From the NCBI RefSeq assembly GCF_038396675.1, contig NC_088921.1:72056001-72120000 (forward strand): 64,000 nucleotides of DNA. The letters are read 5' to 3'. The position numbers and the translations under genes are program-made. Below are positions 1-11,464 of this stretch, in pieces. This DNA is from Hydra vulgaris. Taxonomy: Eukaryota; Cnidaria; Hydrozoa; Anthoathecata; Hydridae. Within the stretch, counting starts at the first letter, position 1, and every line of letters starts with the position of its first letter. A model generated the notes under the pieces. It saw only the letters and a list, made by a program, of their open reading frames with translations, searched no databases and had not been told where the DNA came from.

Positions 1-632
1 TTTGATAAAGAAACATTTAAAAAAGATCCTTTATATTGAAGGTACAAAATATGATCTATTGGTAACATCCAACCAAAAATTCTTACACAATAGTCTAGCA
101 ACTCGTCGACATAAATTTCATACTTTGGTAAAATATGTTCTGGAGAATTACAAGTAATTACTATAAATCTATCATCCAAAGAAATTTTCCAACAATCATC
201 AAGAGAGAGCTTTAAAATACGTTTTGTAAAATCATCAAAAGATTTGTAACATGACATTGTAGTACGAGAAATTAACTCTTGCGTCACTAAAAACTCCTCA
301 CGTTTTGTAATGGATATTGAACTTCGATGTGATTGATTACTTTTCTTAGGGAGATTTAGAGTTGGCAATGCTCCATCCTTTAAAATTTTTCGAGATGAGT
401 AAACCCAAATTTGATCTTCAGTAAAATGAAGCTCGCAAATATAAAGGTTGAAGGAATCAATTCGTTTTTTCAAAGAATCATCGATGAGTCTGTCTCTAGT
501 AATTACGTTAATAAGCTCATTACTCCATTTCTTATTTGCATCATTAGTTGGAGTAGGAACTTTGAAAATGCTGATACCTTTGTGTCTTCTTGAAGTTGAA
601 CAACCAAATATTGCACAATTTTCACCAGGCAT
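1..632 (-). CDS. THAP-domain protein, N-terminal part (runs off window)
   Basis: An open frame starts at the ATG complementary to 630-632 and has no stop down to base 1. Residues 6-70 form a THAP zinc finger: C6-x4-C11, conserved W36, then C66-E-L-H69 followed by F70, and a downstream LP-T-L-P motif that matches the AVPTIF box of the family. THAP domains are C2CH DNA-binding modules found in P-element-type transposases and in host factors derived from them. The next 100 or so residues are rich in K, S and D, then comes a hydrophobic stretch with aromatic residues that I cannot assign. The upstream side (684-740) carries a short repeat that recurs at 10142-10191, so this may be a mobile-element ORF rather than a host gene. 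The exon structure to the left is unseen. The THAP call is firm; transposase versus host protein is open. Confidence 0.8.
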   Translation of the reverse strand, partial: MPGENCAIFGCSTSRRHKGISIFKVPTPTNDANKKWSNELINVITRDRLIDDSLKKRIDSFNLYICELHFTEDQIWVYSSRKILKDGALPTLNLPKKSNQSHRSSISITKREEFLVTQELISRTTMSCYKSFDDFTKRILKLSLDDCWKISLDDRFIVITCNSPEHILPKYEIYVDELLDYCVRIFGWMLPIDHILYLQYKGSFLNVSLS

Positions 633-683
633 ATCAAAAAAATCAATTTCAATAAAAATAGAAAGACAACTTAAAAAAATAAC

Positions 684-740
684 AGGCAACCGCTAACAAG
701 GTTGCGTCTAGATCATATCCCACTCGCAACGATTATTTTT
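684..740. repeat. Dispersed ~50-bp repeat, copy 1 (inverted copy at 10142-10191)
   Basis: The stretch ending at 740 matches the reverse complement of 10142-10191 over about 38 bases. It contains a hairpin with stem GTTGCG/CGCAAC around an 18-nt loop. Just beside it, stem GCAACC/GGTTGC encloses GCTAACAA; in the other copy this loop is in the opposite orientation. It may be a terminal repeat of an unknown element. Confidence 0.6.
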
Positions 741-2221
741 ATTTTACATTTTAAAAAGCAAGAGAGATAAAAGTTAAAAGAGCAAGTCAGATAAAAGCAA
801 TATTCAATCTTAATGACTTACTGTTAGCGAAACAATTCTCCTTTGAGATCTTCGATTATAGAAATAGATAAAAAAAACTTTTTTTTAAAAAAAGACTTTT
901 TAGTTTTATAGTTAATAACCCAAGTATAAAATTTTTTATATTTATATGTTGAAATATTAAAGTTTTTTAAATAATTAGTTAAAATATCTAAGCGACAAAA
1001 TATTACCGAAGATGTTATAAAAAATAAATAAAAAAAGTCTTTCTTAGATAAAAAGTCTTTTGTGTATTTGTGTCTTTAACAAAATGTGCTCCTATTGAGT
1101 ACATGCTTTTTTAAAGTATTTTAGAATATTACCGTTATTATTGTTACTTAGCCTTGGCGTGTGAGTGAGAAAAAACACCCCTGCGTCGCGAAAGGGTTTA
1201 ATTCTTCTATTCAAAAAAATTTTAAAGTACCTACAGTAACTTTGATAATGGAGCTGACTTTGATAATTTTGCTTGTTAATTACACAAGTATTGGCCTGAA
1301 AATATAATTGTAAAATAACCATCTGTTAAGATTTTTTTTTCTGGTACATAATATTCTGTGTATATTTTAGAAACTATAATGATTGTGAAGTGATTATAAC
1401 TCGTGCAAATGTGTTTGGATTAACTTGACTAAAACAACAAAACAAAGATTTTTATTTTTAAATGAAGGTGTTTACCTACATATTTAACTAAAGGACATTA
1501 CTACTAGTGTTAGCATTATTTTATAAATGCTAATTATGATTATTTGTGTTCTATAAGGATGCTCTAGATAAATTAAATTGCTATGTTTACCTTAACTTGA
1601 TACATTAACATTAAAAATATTTTATTTTTTTGTCCATTCTGTTTTGATAACCCAATTTATTTTCTAAATTGATAATTTTGCCAGTGAAATGTCATAAATA
1701 TGTTTGTATATTGTGTTATAATTTAGCAAAACTCCAAAAAACTATCAATAACAATTGTAAGGAAGGTTAAATTAGTTAATAAGCAATTATAAAATTAATG
1801 GGATATCAAAGTCAGCCCCAACGAAGATGTGAGATTGATAGCATTTTGAAGCTAAAAAAAAAAATTTAAATTTTGGAATGTTACATATAAAATATATATA
1901 TATATATATTAAGAAAACAATGTTATACTAAAAAGTTTTTTTTGGCGTAACCAAAAAGATATTAGCAAAAATAAACTAAAACCCTACTTTATGGTAATCA
2001 ATTGCACATACGTATAATTCCTATAATATTCAATTTCATTCATCAGTTATAACAGTTAATTTCAGTATAATAGTCAAAACAGAGTAGATTATTTTGTAAA
2101 AATAGTGCAAAGGGGAGAAGGCTATTGCCCTAGCACACACTAGTCCTTAAACCCGACTTTTTTACAACGACTAACTCGACTACCGACCATACAATGTGTT
2201 CTTAAATGACAAATAAAGTGC
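741..2221. other. AT-rich stretch without recognisable gene
   Basis: No frame here shows a family motif. A modest GC-richer patch at about 1150-1205 resembles the body of the SINE at 51186-51377 when read on the minus strand, but the match is too short to call. Confidence 0.5.
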
Positions 2222-2256
2222 ATGTTTGCCTAAAAAAAAGTTTTTTAGGCAAACAT
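2222..2256. repeat. Perfect 16-bp-arm hairpin
   Basis: Arms 2222-2237 and 2241-2256 are exact reverse complements around a 3-nt loop. This is one of a series of local palindromes in the window. Confidence 0.9.
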
Positions 2257-2395
2257 ACAAATCCAAAAAAATAAATTTCTGCAGAAATTAGGGAGAATTT
2301 AAAAATGTAAAATACTTAGTTTATACTTTAATCCGTTTTTTTTAACTCTGTTAGCATTTTATTTTATATCTGTTACCATTTTATTTCGCTATTCG

Positions 2396-2397
<2 letters not shown>

Positions 2398-2464
<67 letters not shown>
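2398..2464. repeat. (TA)n microsatellite
   Basis: About 33 uninterrupted TA units, lying at the 3' side of the MULE on the minus strand. Confidence 0.97.
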
Positions 2465-2465
<1 letters not shown>

Positions 2466-2559
2466 GCTTTTCCTAATTCCGACACAAAATCGTGTAAATA
2501 CAAACGTGAAATGTTTTATTCAAGCATACGACTAATACAGTACAAATTGCTTTCTATTT

Positions 2560-4380
2560 TTATTGACATCTAGAACACTTCCAACTTCTATTGACATAAT
2601 TATTATTCTTGAATATATTTGTTGGTATCTTTTGGCATTTTTTACGGTACCATTCATTACAATTTGAGCATTGTGCCATGAATAGGCCTTTGTCTGTCTC
2701 GACGTCAGAATCAAAGAAACACATCCTGCATGAACAGAAAATGTCTTGAAGTATCATCTTTTGTCTTCCTCGGTTAGTTCGTTTACTGAATGAAACTTGT
2801 GGAAACTGACTCATTAAATTTAGACGAAAGCAATCAATTAGATGTGCCCGCATTTTATTTAGGTCATAATTTGAATCCACTGGATTTTTTCCAAAAAGAA
2901 TATCAGTTGCATATGCTATCGCAAATAAACCACAATCTGAATCATTTTCTTGCTGTTGTGTAGGCTGTACTAAAATACGTAGCATGGATTCACTGCAGTT
3001 CACAACATGAAAAATTTGTTTATTTGCAGTATGGTGTAGAAGATTACATGATAAGGAATCAAAAACTTTAATATTACTGGATGTTTCAGCCGAGAATGTT
3101 ATCCAATGGTTGTTGCTATAGATAATTTGTACCCTGGTCGACTTTAGTTTTGACATTTTTAACAAAGGACCTAATCCAGTATCTTCCAAGCCTTCCGCAT
3201 AAGGAAATTGTTTGTGAAGCAAAAGTTGAGCATGGTTTATTTCACTACAGGTCAACCAATCACCAGTTTGTATTATTTTTTCCATGTTGGAGTCGAATTT
3301 TGAATTAAATCGATAAAACTTAGGTTCTGAACTCCCTTGTTTTATTTGAGTAATTGTCACATCTTTCTCTTCAGTTTCTATCTGAATTTCGGCCCGTTGT
3401 GTTTCTTCTTCGCAAAGTTCAAATGTAATATCCTCTTGATCAGAGGTGTGAGTATTAAGCTCTAGATTTGCTCTGTAACATTGCTTCATCATGTCCGCTG
3501 TCTTTCCAAACCTTCCACTAAATGGATGTTTCCTTTTTCTGGTTAATAAAGTTTCAGAATACAAATTACTTTTTGATTTCAAAATAATTTTCGATGTTAA
3601 AGTGGTTTTCGATTTCAATTTTTTTATAGGAGAGTTTCTTTTTATTAGCCCTGTTGGTTGACTGACATTTTGTATTACTAAAGGTGTAATGGTATCTAGG
3701 TCTGTGTTCATATGATTCAAAACTTTTTCATCTTTCACAAGATATGTTAAATCCATTAGTCTTTTTAATTTAGAGCGGGAGTCAATTTGATGACATTTTG
3801 AAATCGACTTGCGTGTTTTAAAGTCGTTCACGCATTGCTTTTCAATTAGTTTCTTACCCTTATCATTAGTATCAAAATTGTTAATTGGTAATTCAAAACT
3901 ACTGTTGTATTCAGTAATACTATTTATTGATTCGCCTATGAGTTGTTCGTTTTTGTTTTCTGCTAGATTTTCATTCCATTGAGTATCTTTCTGAATTGCG
4001 TGAGCAAAAATTCCAGGATCCAGAACAGACCAACTATGATTAAGAAACTTGATAGTAAGATTTTCAAATGTAGACATTCCAGATTTAAAAACGGCAAAAA
4101 AGTGTTTACAAATAACTCTATGTCGACGATAATCTGAGCATGAACAGGAACAAAATTTATCTTCATTACCTATGCACACAATATATTTTTTATAGTCGTT
4201 AGTTTCAAGTTCGGAACTATTGACAGCGAATGTTATCTGATCTATTCTTGTAACTGAATTCACCATTGCAGATGTTACATTGCTGTCGTTGGTCAATAAA
4301 ATGTTAACGAGTTGCTTTGGGCGATTTCGGAAATATAACTCCGTCATTATATTTTTTATAACCTTCGCTGTACCGTACAT
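2560..4380 (-). CDS. MULE 1 C-terminal region: SWIM finger, Ulp1-like protease, PHD finger
   Basis: A 606-codon open frame continues the transposase after a one-base frame change near 4340. Residues 77-93 form a SWIM zinc finger (CSCSC then C-K-H), the usual module downstream of MULE catalytic domains. Residues 423-490 look like a C48 (Ulp1/SENP) cysteine protease: H425 in NHW, D441 in VFDS, Gln around 474-476, and C483 in DCGLF. Residues 549-605 are a PHD-type finger (CxxC, CxxC, W-x-C-x-x-C). Ulp1-like domains in MULEs are known from plant Kaonashi elements; here protease and PHD finger sit in one chain with the transposase. The long frame without stops suggests recent activity. The annotated start is only the first ATG after the frame change, not a true initiator. 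Confidence 0.8.
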   Translation of the reverse strand: MYGTAKVIKNIMTELYFRNRPKQLVNILLTNDSNVTSAMVNSVTRIDQITFAVNSSELETNDYKKYIVCIGNEDKFCSCSCSDYRRHRVICKHFFAVFKSGMSTFENLTIKFLNHSWSVLDPGIFAHAIQKDTQWNENLAENKNEQLIGESINSITEYNSSFELPINNFDTNDKGKKLIEKQCVNDFKTRKSISKCHQIDSRSKLKRLMDLTYLVKDEKVLNHMNTDLDTITPLVIQNVSQPTGLIKRNSPIKKLKSKTTLTSKIILKSKSNLYSETLLTRKRKHPFSGRFGKTADMMKQCYRANLELNTHTSDQEDITFELCEEETQRAEIQIETEEKDVTITQIKQGSSEPKFYRFNSKFDSNMEKIIQTGDWLTCSEINHAQLLLHKQFPYAEGLEDTGLGPLLKMSKLKSTRVQIIYSNNHWITFSAETSSNIKVFDSLSCNLLHHTANKQIFHVVNCSESMLRILVQPTQQQENDSDCGLFAIAYATDILFGKNPVDSNYDLNKMRAHLIDCFRLNLMSQFPQVSFSKRTNRGRQKMILQDIFCSCRMCFFDSDVETDKGLFMAQCSNCNEWYRKKCQKIPTNIFKNNNYVNRSWKCSRCQ

Positions 4381-6639
4381 TCAACTCCACGTATTTACGA
4401 TAATGCTTTGGTATGAAGTGTTCGATAACGACGGTAAGCATTTCACTGAGTGAACAAGATTTATAGTTTGCAAGGACATCGTATTTTAAGTCTTCGTTTA
4501 ATCGCTCTGTGCCATTGTTGATATTATTAAACATCATGTCGTCAGGCCTATAAGCCAGACACCATCTTTGTATTTCTGGTAACCACGTTCCATGAAACCT
4601 AGATAAAAATAGCTAATCTTAGTGATTTGCTGCTATGGGATCGCACCGGAACTTCTTTTTTTTTACATAAACAAACATTTTTATAAAAAACTGAATTAAG
4701 CCTGAATAACCGGTTAAAAAAAATTCACAGGAAAAGAGAGGGGGTTGATACATTCGTGCGAGCTGGTTCTTAGAATTTTAGCAGCTCATCAATGGCTACT
4801 CTAGTTGTGTATATAACAGTTTTTTCAACTAACATAACTTAACATTAAGAACAAAAAAAAACAAAAATATAAAAAATATAATGTTTAGTATCAAAAAAGT
4901 AAAGACATATTCTTGTAAAGACATATCTTTGTAAAAACATATCCTTGTAAAAAAAACACCTTGATATAATTTGATAGTTTAATTATATACGCAAACTTAC
5001 CATTTTAGAAGTTTTCCTTTACAAAATTCCCAGAATAAGAAATCAGACGTAGCTTTTCGACAGTCTTCGATATTTTCGGAATGTGCTATACGACGCAAAT
5101 ATATTGTTGGGCAATATTTTGCACTCCATTATCAGACTTGGAAATCCAACGGTGCCAAGATTGCTCACGATGAAAGTCACACAAGTACACTTTGATGTTA
5201 GGGAAAACTGACTCTAGGGAAGAAATCTCTTCTTCATCAAAATCAACCATGGCATATTTAGGATCTATATTAGGATTCCATGATTTTATGAACATCAAAG
5301 CTTTTGTGATCATGGCTTGCGTCTCTTCCTGTAACACAAAAATTGCAACAACTTGAAAATTGAAATTAGTTCTTACAACCAAAAAAAACAAAGGCAAAGC
5401 ATACTTTGTGGTTTTATACGTTGCATCTAAACATATGAAATGTTCTGCATATCTTCGATACAAGCGTTTCATTTTGTCCGATTGATAAACAAAAATCATT
5501 TTACCATCTGTATTATGAGTTGCTAAATTTTTTATTACTTTTTCGATTTCTTCGTCACTTTGCAAATCTGTGACATTTTCTACTGTTTGATCTTCGATGC
5601 GCTTTTTCAAACCCTCAAACTTTATGTCACCCCATTTGCACCATTTATCTTTTATGAGCTGTTCAACATTTATTTGGTCTACTTTAGCATATTGATTTTT
5701 CAGCTTTTCGGAATTAATAATATTTCTAATTTTCTTTCGAGAAGGTGTATATCGACGTCGTTGAAAGTCAGTGTCACAATACTTTGGCAAAATAACTAGA
5801 TTTACATATCCTTCAGCTCTACTTTCTAAATCCCTTATACCCTTACAACCATTTCTTATTTGTTCTCGTAAAAATTCATCAACTCGTTTATCTAACGGTT
5901 CTATCAAACCAGTTGCTTCACCAATGTTATGATTTGTATGCGGTTCAGTAGGCCATTTTAGCAAATAAACAAGTCGGCCGATTTGAGGAGAATCTTTAGA
6001 TCTTACTACTTCAAACTGCCGTCCCGCGTTAGTTCGATTATATGTATTATTTTTTGCCAGTTTAATTTCATTAAAGATCATGATTTTTTTAACCGAAAAA
6101 GACACAGGACAATCCATTTTTTTTGTCGGTTGCGTGTACTTACGTGATTTTTTGTACACGTGATCCTTCATACGCAGAGCATTGTTTTCCATTCGGTATC
6201 GTTCCTTTTTCTTAGTATCGATATCTTTTCCTTGATGACAATAATATATTCGCTTTAAAGCAGCAATATATAAGGGTGTCCACTGTACGGGATTGGTAGT
6301 CGATCGTTTGCACCACAAAATTTCCAGCATGGTTTTGGTAAATTCTTCGAGGAATTCAAAATGTCACTAAGTGAAACTAAACAGAATAAATCAAAACAAT
6401 AAACAAGATTGTTGGATGCGATCTATGTTGATTTCCACTCCTATACTCACTGTCATACCTACGCGTCAATATGTAGTAACTTTATTTCAATCTTATGCAC
6501 ATTACACTTACATAAAAAAGTTATTTATTAAAGCTTACCATCTTTGGAAAAATCTTTTGATTCCTTAGTGATACGATACTTTGTAATCGTGTCTTCTTCG
6601 TATGTTAGTATAGCATCTGACAATGAATTGTAGCTCATA
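4381..6639 (-). pseudogene. MULE 1 transposase core, exons 1-3, frameshifted
   Basis: Exon 1 probably starts at an ATG near 6639 and ends at a donor (GATG|GTAAGC) near 6537. Exon 2 follows an acceptor near 6383 and runs to a donor (AAATG|GTAAGT) near 5002; exon 3 resumes after TTTATCTAG near 4602. The catalytic core is that of Mutator transposases. First Asp is in LDATYKTT (about 5425), second in VDFDEEE (about 5243), then the C-x2-H motif CDFHREQSW (about 5180). The third acidic residue is in NNGTERLN (GAG at 4505-4507), on the far side of the intron. Frames shift near 5110, near 4340 and probably near 6330, so the gene as read is not intact. It would cut and paste the element in the nucleus. 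Calling the fold is secure; exon 1 is tentative. Confidence 0.85.
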
Positions 6640-9295
6640 AACTGGAAAACATCTAAATAAAGTAAAAAATTAAATCTGACCTAAATTATGGAATGAATAA
6701 CTAAAAAATCGCACAATCGCAAATAAGACCAAACAACGTGTTTTTTTTTTTGATATCAAAGACAATCAGTGGTGGCATTCCGCATTCCTATGATGTTTAT
6801 TCTATAATTCAAATCATTGTCATGTCATGTAAAAATAATGTAATGTTTGCGGGCAATGATCATACGTAAACATTTGAATATATTAGTATTCCTTTATTAT
6901 TTAAGACATTCCTCCTATTAGTATTCCTTTAATTATTTTTTAGTAAGATTTTGCCTGCACTACGTTGGAAAAAACGCAATGTCAGAGACTTTGGAACTAA
7001 GTATGTATTCTATAATGCACAAGTGAACTTTAAAACTTTAAGGAAAAAAGTCACAAAGCCAACCAATATACTGAGGAACCATGTGCATAGTTACGGGACC
7101 CATATGGGTAACCCGTTGCTACCCTAGCCGGAGAATCAAATAAGATTTAAATGGAAACTTATAAGAATACCGGATGTTATTCACATAATTCAACCATAAG
7201 ATGCCTACATACGGATAATAAATATAGTTTTTATTAAAAAAAAAAATCACAATAAATTTATATAGTTTTTATTATAATAAAAAAATCAATATAAATTTAT
7301 ACAAATTTAAAACGTTTTTTAATGGATAACAAAAACAGCGTACAACTCAGGTAGATTATCGTTGGTAGCGTATTTTGTAGATTAAAATCGGCTGTTACTC
7401 CCACGATGCAACAAGTTCGAGCAACAACAAAAGCTCCGTTTGTATTTCTTTTTAAGTTCAATTTTCATGATCCAATTTAACTTAACAGCACCTAATTATC
7501 AAACAGAAGCATATTAAAAACCAACATTGGTTGGTTTACTAACACAGCCTGGTTTAGCCGTGATACTTTAAAACATAAACAAACAGCTTGCCTAATTTTG
7601 AAAATGGTAAATCAGCACATTAAAATTTTATTTTTAAAAAAAAAGTCTTTAATTTTTTGGTAAGAAAACTGCTTAAGTATGCTTTTTAATGCTTAAAGCC
7701 AAGCCTAATTTTAGGGATGTACATAAAAGCATTTAACACAATTTGCCAAACTATCCTAGAAATTTTATTTAAAGCAAACCGTGCTGCATGGCCACAAACA
7801 GTTATTTACAGAAATCAGCGCTGAATATTTTTAATAATTCAACTTGCTTAATTATTATAAATATCAAAATTTAGGCCTGCAGTCAAAAAAAGAAACAAAT
7901 AAATTACTTTAATCAACTTGATGCATAAATCATAAATTTCATTTTATCACCAAATTTAATAAATATGGCATTTGCTTATATTCCTGGTCTTCAAACTAAG
8001 TTTTCTTCTTGAATCTGACTTTTTACGATGTTTACCTACCTACTTGCTCGTTGTGAGACTAATTTAAATTCATCTTTGAATCTCAATGTTGATGTTGGCA
8101 ATCATGTCACCTTAATAGTCACATCCTTGGGCTGCTCAATAGAACTCAATTGTTTCTAAATCTGCAAGTATTAAAGCTCAAAATTTTTGCAATTCGTGAC
8201 TGGTATCATGTCTTTGATCCTATTCAGTGCTCGATTTCTGCTCATTCAATCTTGGGAAGCTCTGAATGCAGTTCGATCTATGTAAAACTTTCTCATTTTT
8301 CTTCAATGTCTCCATTCTTCCTATCGCAGTGCGTCTTGCAACGACCTTACGTTTAAAAAATCGCATAGGGAGGTGAAGCTTCTTCATTGCAACAATAAAT
8401 GTGCTCCTTTTGTAATTTTAATATACAAGCTGGCATGGAGTTTCTTATTCCTTCTCGCCAATTCTATGTCAATCTTCACTTTTCTCAGTGATTTTCTTCT
8501 CATCGAGCTGTTGCTATTTCAAATTGTAATCATACTTCCATCTTCCATCTCAAACAACTCTCCTGAAAACAAATATCTCTTTAAAGGCAACAAAGAAACT
8601 AAAAGTGCTGCAAATAAATTGCAAGCACTCCTTTTAACACATAATCATTCTATCCCTGATAAATTTTTTTTATAATAAATACTCAAACTAATGACCTTGT
8701 TCAGCTAATAAATTGTTTGTTTGTATTAGTTCAGTTAGTTAATATCGCTATCCAGCACATTTACAAATTTGTTAACTATTAGAGAAAGCCTTCATCTTCA
8801 ATCTGTTAGTAAATATAATCTTTTTATTTCAAATCATTTTGCTACAAAAAATCCATAAAATACCAATTCATAAAATGATCAAACAATCTTCCTTCTCAGT
8901 TAAAATCAATTAACTCAATTGCTAACTTTAAAAACTAACTTTTTAACTATTTGTTAAAAAAATACTATTATATATATGCAATAATAACTGTTTTTATATA
9001 TTATTCTGAATGTTATTATTATAATTACTATTGTTACAATTATTACTGTTATTACTATTGTTATCTTTATTGTAATGTGGTAGGTTTTTACAAGAGATTT
9101 TATTTACGTCTGCCAATTGTTAAAATATATATAACTTGAATCTAAATTTTTAGTAATGGCAAGTTTCCTACATTTTCTTTTTCTTAAAATTTAATAAAAT
9201 CTTATATCTAAAAATTCATAAAATGATAATTTCAGTACAACTCTTCCCTACTCCAGTTTTTATGCTTTCTCAGAAAAATCACATAGTAATCTCAT

Positions 9296-9297
<2 letters not shown>
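6640..9297. other. AT-rich intergenic stretch; no supported gene
   Basis: Short open frames on the plus strand at 8150-8356 and 8373-8675 are rich in F, L and S and show no motif or splice context I recognise. I see no transposon ends. They could be decayed element sequence. Confidence 0.45.

Positions 9298-9344
<47 letters not shown>
9298..9344. repeat. (CA)n microsatellite
   Basis: About 23 CA units on the plus strand. Confidence 0.97.
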
Positions 9345-9347
<3 letters not shown>

Positions 9348-9505
9348 TTATACATATAATGCATACAATATGAAACACATATAATATAAACTTATATTAT
9401 TATATATATAATAATATATAAACATATATATTAAGCTTTCATATAAATAATTCTTATATAAAAATTATGCATATGTAATTATGAGCTTAATTTATATATA
9501 ATTAA

Positions 9506-9903
<398 letters not shown>

Positions 9904-10141
9904 AATATATATATTTATTATATATAATTATGAGCTTAATTTATAGATAATAAAAATGATGAGCTTAAACTTACCTTTTAGAAATATTACATCCATGAAT
10001 GACTAAAGTAAACTAATGTGAATGTAATAAACTAAATGAAATAAAGACAACCTAAATATGCACTTGAAATAACAAATCAAATTATGCACGTGTGTTGTTG
10101 CGGCAAAAAATTTAGATATTGTTCGGCAAAATACTGCATTT

Positions 10142-10191
10142 AAAAATAATCGTTGCGAGTGGGATATGATCTAGACACAACCCGCTAACAA
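10142..10191. repeat. Dispersed ~50-bp repeat, copy 2
   Basis: Inverted match of 684-740, with the adjacent 10-nt loop (CCGCTAACAA) in the opposite orientation relative to the shared block. Lies just upstream of LINE 1. Confidence 0.6.
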
Positions 10192-11370
10192 CAACAATCT
10201 TTGTGTGCAGGTTCCGAAGTCCGGAAACGAGAAAAACAGTATGAAAGAGTTAAAACAATGTGCTATTGTTCGCTTCCAAACTATATCTTTCTTATAACTA
10301 TGGAATGATTTAAGGTGTATATGATGGCGATAAAGAAATTTTAGCTATTGAATTATAAACAATGAATCAAAAAACTTATTAATAAGCTGTTGTTATCGAC
10401 CACCTGATGGCATGAGAGCATTTTTTTTTTGAACAAAGTATTTTTAAAAAAAGGTATTAGAGAAAAAAAAAGATTTTCATTATTGGGGACCTAAATATGA
10501 ATTGTTTTCTATACAATGAAAATAATAAAATTAAAGACTTTTACGATTCTTTTTTCAAAACTGGAGCAATACCCTTGATTAATCGTCCAACAAGAGTAAC
10601 AAAAAACTCAGTGTCTTTGATTGATAATATTATTACAACAGATATATCCGACAATGATATCCAAACAGGTATCCTAAAATTGGATATATCTAATCATTTT
10701 TCAATATTTTTGTTGCTTAAATCAAATTCTAAAAATATAAACAAATCAAATAAAATTAAAATACGCACTTTTAATGAAACCGATATAAAACAATTTAAAA
10801 ACCAATCATCACTCCTACACTGGAAGCATATTAACTTTAATGATAATGCAGACAAAGTTTATGATATTTTTTTTGAAACATTTTATTCCGTGTATGACGC
10901 TAATTTTCCTATCATTGTAAAAACATTTAATCCAAAAAATATAAACAACCCATGGGTGATCAGGGGATTTAAAAAATCATCAAAAATAAAACAGAAGCTT
11001 TATATAAAATTATCTTTATAACAAAATCATCTGCAAATGAAAAAATATATAAAGAAAACAAATACCTCTTTGAAAAAGTACGTAAAAACTTGAAAAAAAA
11101 TTACTACTCAAGACTCATAGATAAATTTAAAAATAACTCAAAACGCACTTGGCAAATAATGAATGAAGTTAGTGGTAGACAAAAAAGATCCATCCCCCAA
11201 ACAATTGTAGTTGATAACAAACATATATGCAAATCAAAAGCTATAGCTCATGAATTTCATAAATTCTTTGTTGACATCGGTCCCAAACTAGCAAACAAAA
11301 TTCCTTATACAAATGCTACATTTAGAGGTTTTTTAGTACAAGTTGATTTACTAGTTCCAACGAATTATCT

Positions 11371-11410
11371 TCTGAACTATCTTTTCAAGAGTTTGAAAAG
11401 ATAGTTCAGA
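11371..11410. repeat. Hairpin inside LINE 1 coding region
   Basis: Arms 11371-11388 and 11393-11410 pair perfectly around a 4-nt loop. The left arm still reads as LINE protein (SELSFQEFEK); the right arm is its inverted copy and does not. Confidence 0.95.
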
Positions 11411-11464
11411 TTTTTTTTTTTTAAAGAGTTTTGAAAGCTTTCAAAACTCTTTAAAAAAAAAAAA
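11411..11464. repeat. 54-bp perfect palindrome inside LINE 1
   Basis: Zero-loop palindrome centred on AAAGCTTT (11437/11438), 27-bp arms. The right arm leads into the normal LINE reading frame (KKKKSTGADN); the left arm is the inverted copy. Confidence 0.95.

Larger units (their letters stand above)
2222..6639 (-). mobile_element. MULE (Mutator-like) DNA transposon 1, ends not defined
   Basis: This span holds a multi-exon Mutator-like transposase and its long C-terminal extension. I could not recognise terminal inverted repeats or a 9-bp target duplication, so the outer limits are approximate (coding limits on the right, hairpin on the left). The transposase halves are described separately. 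Confidence 0.7.

Noticed and set aside
684-740. tRNA or spliced-leader gene
   Set aside because: No cloverleaf, no A/B boxes, no donor site or Sm site that I can recognise.
8150-8675. Two plus-strand open frames rich in Phe, Leu and Ser
   Set aside because: No motif, splice context or paralogue in the window; could be chance in AT-rich DNA.
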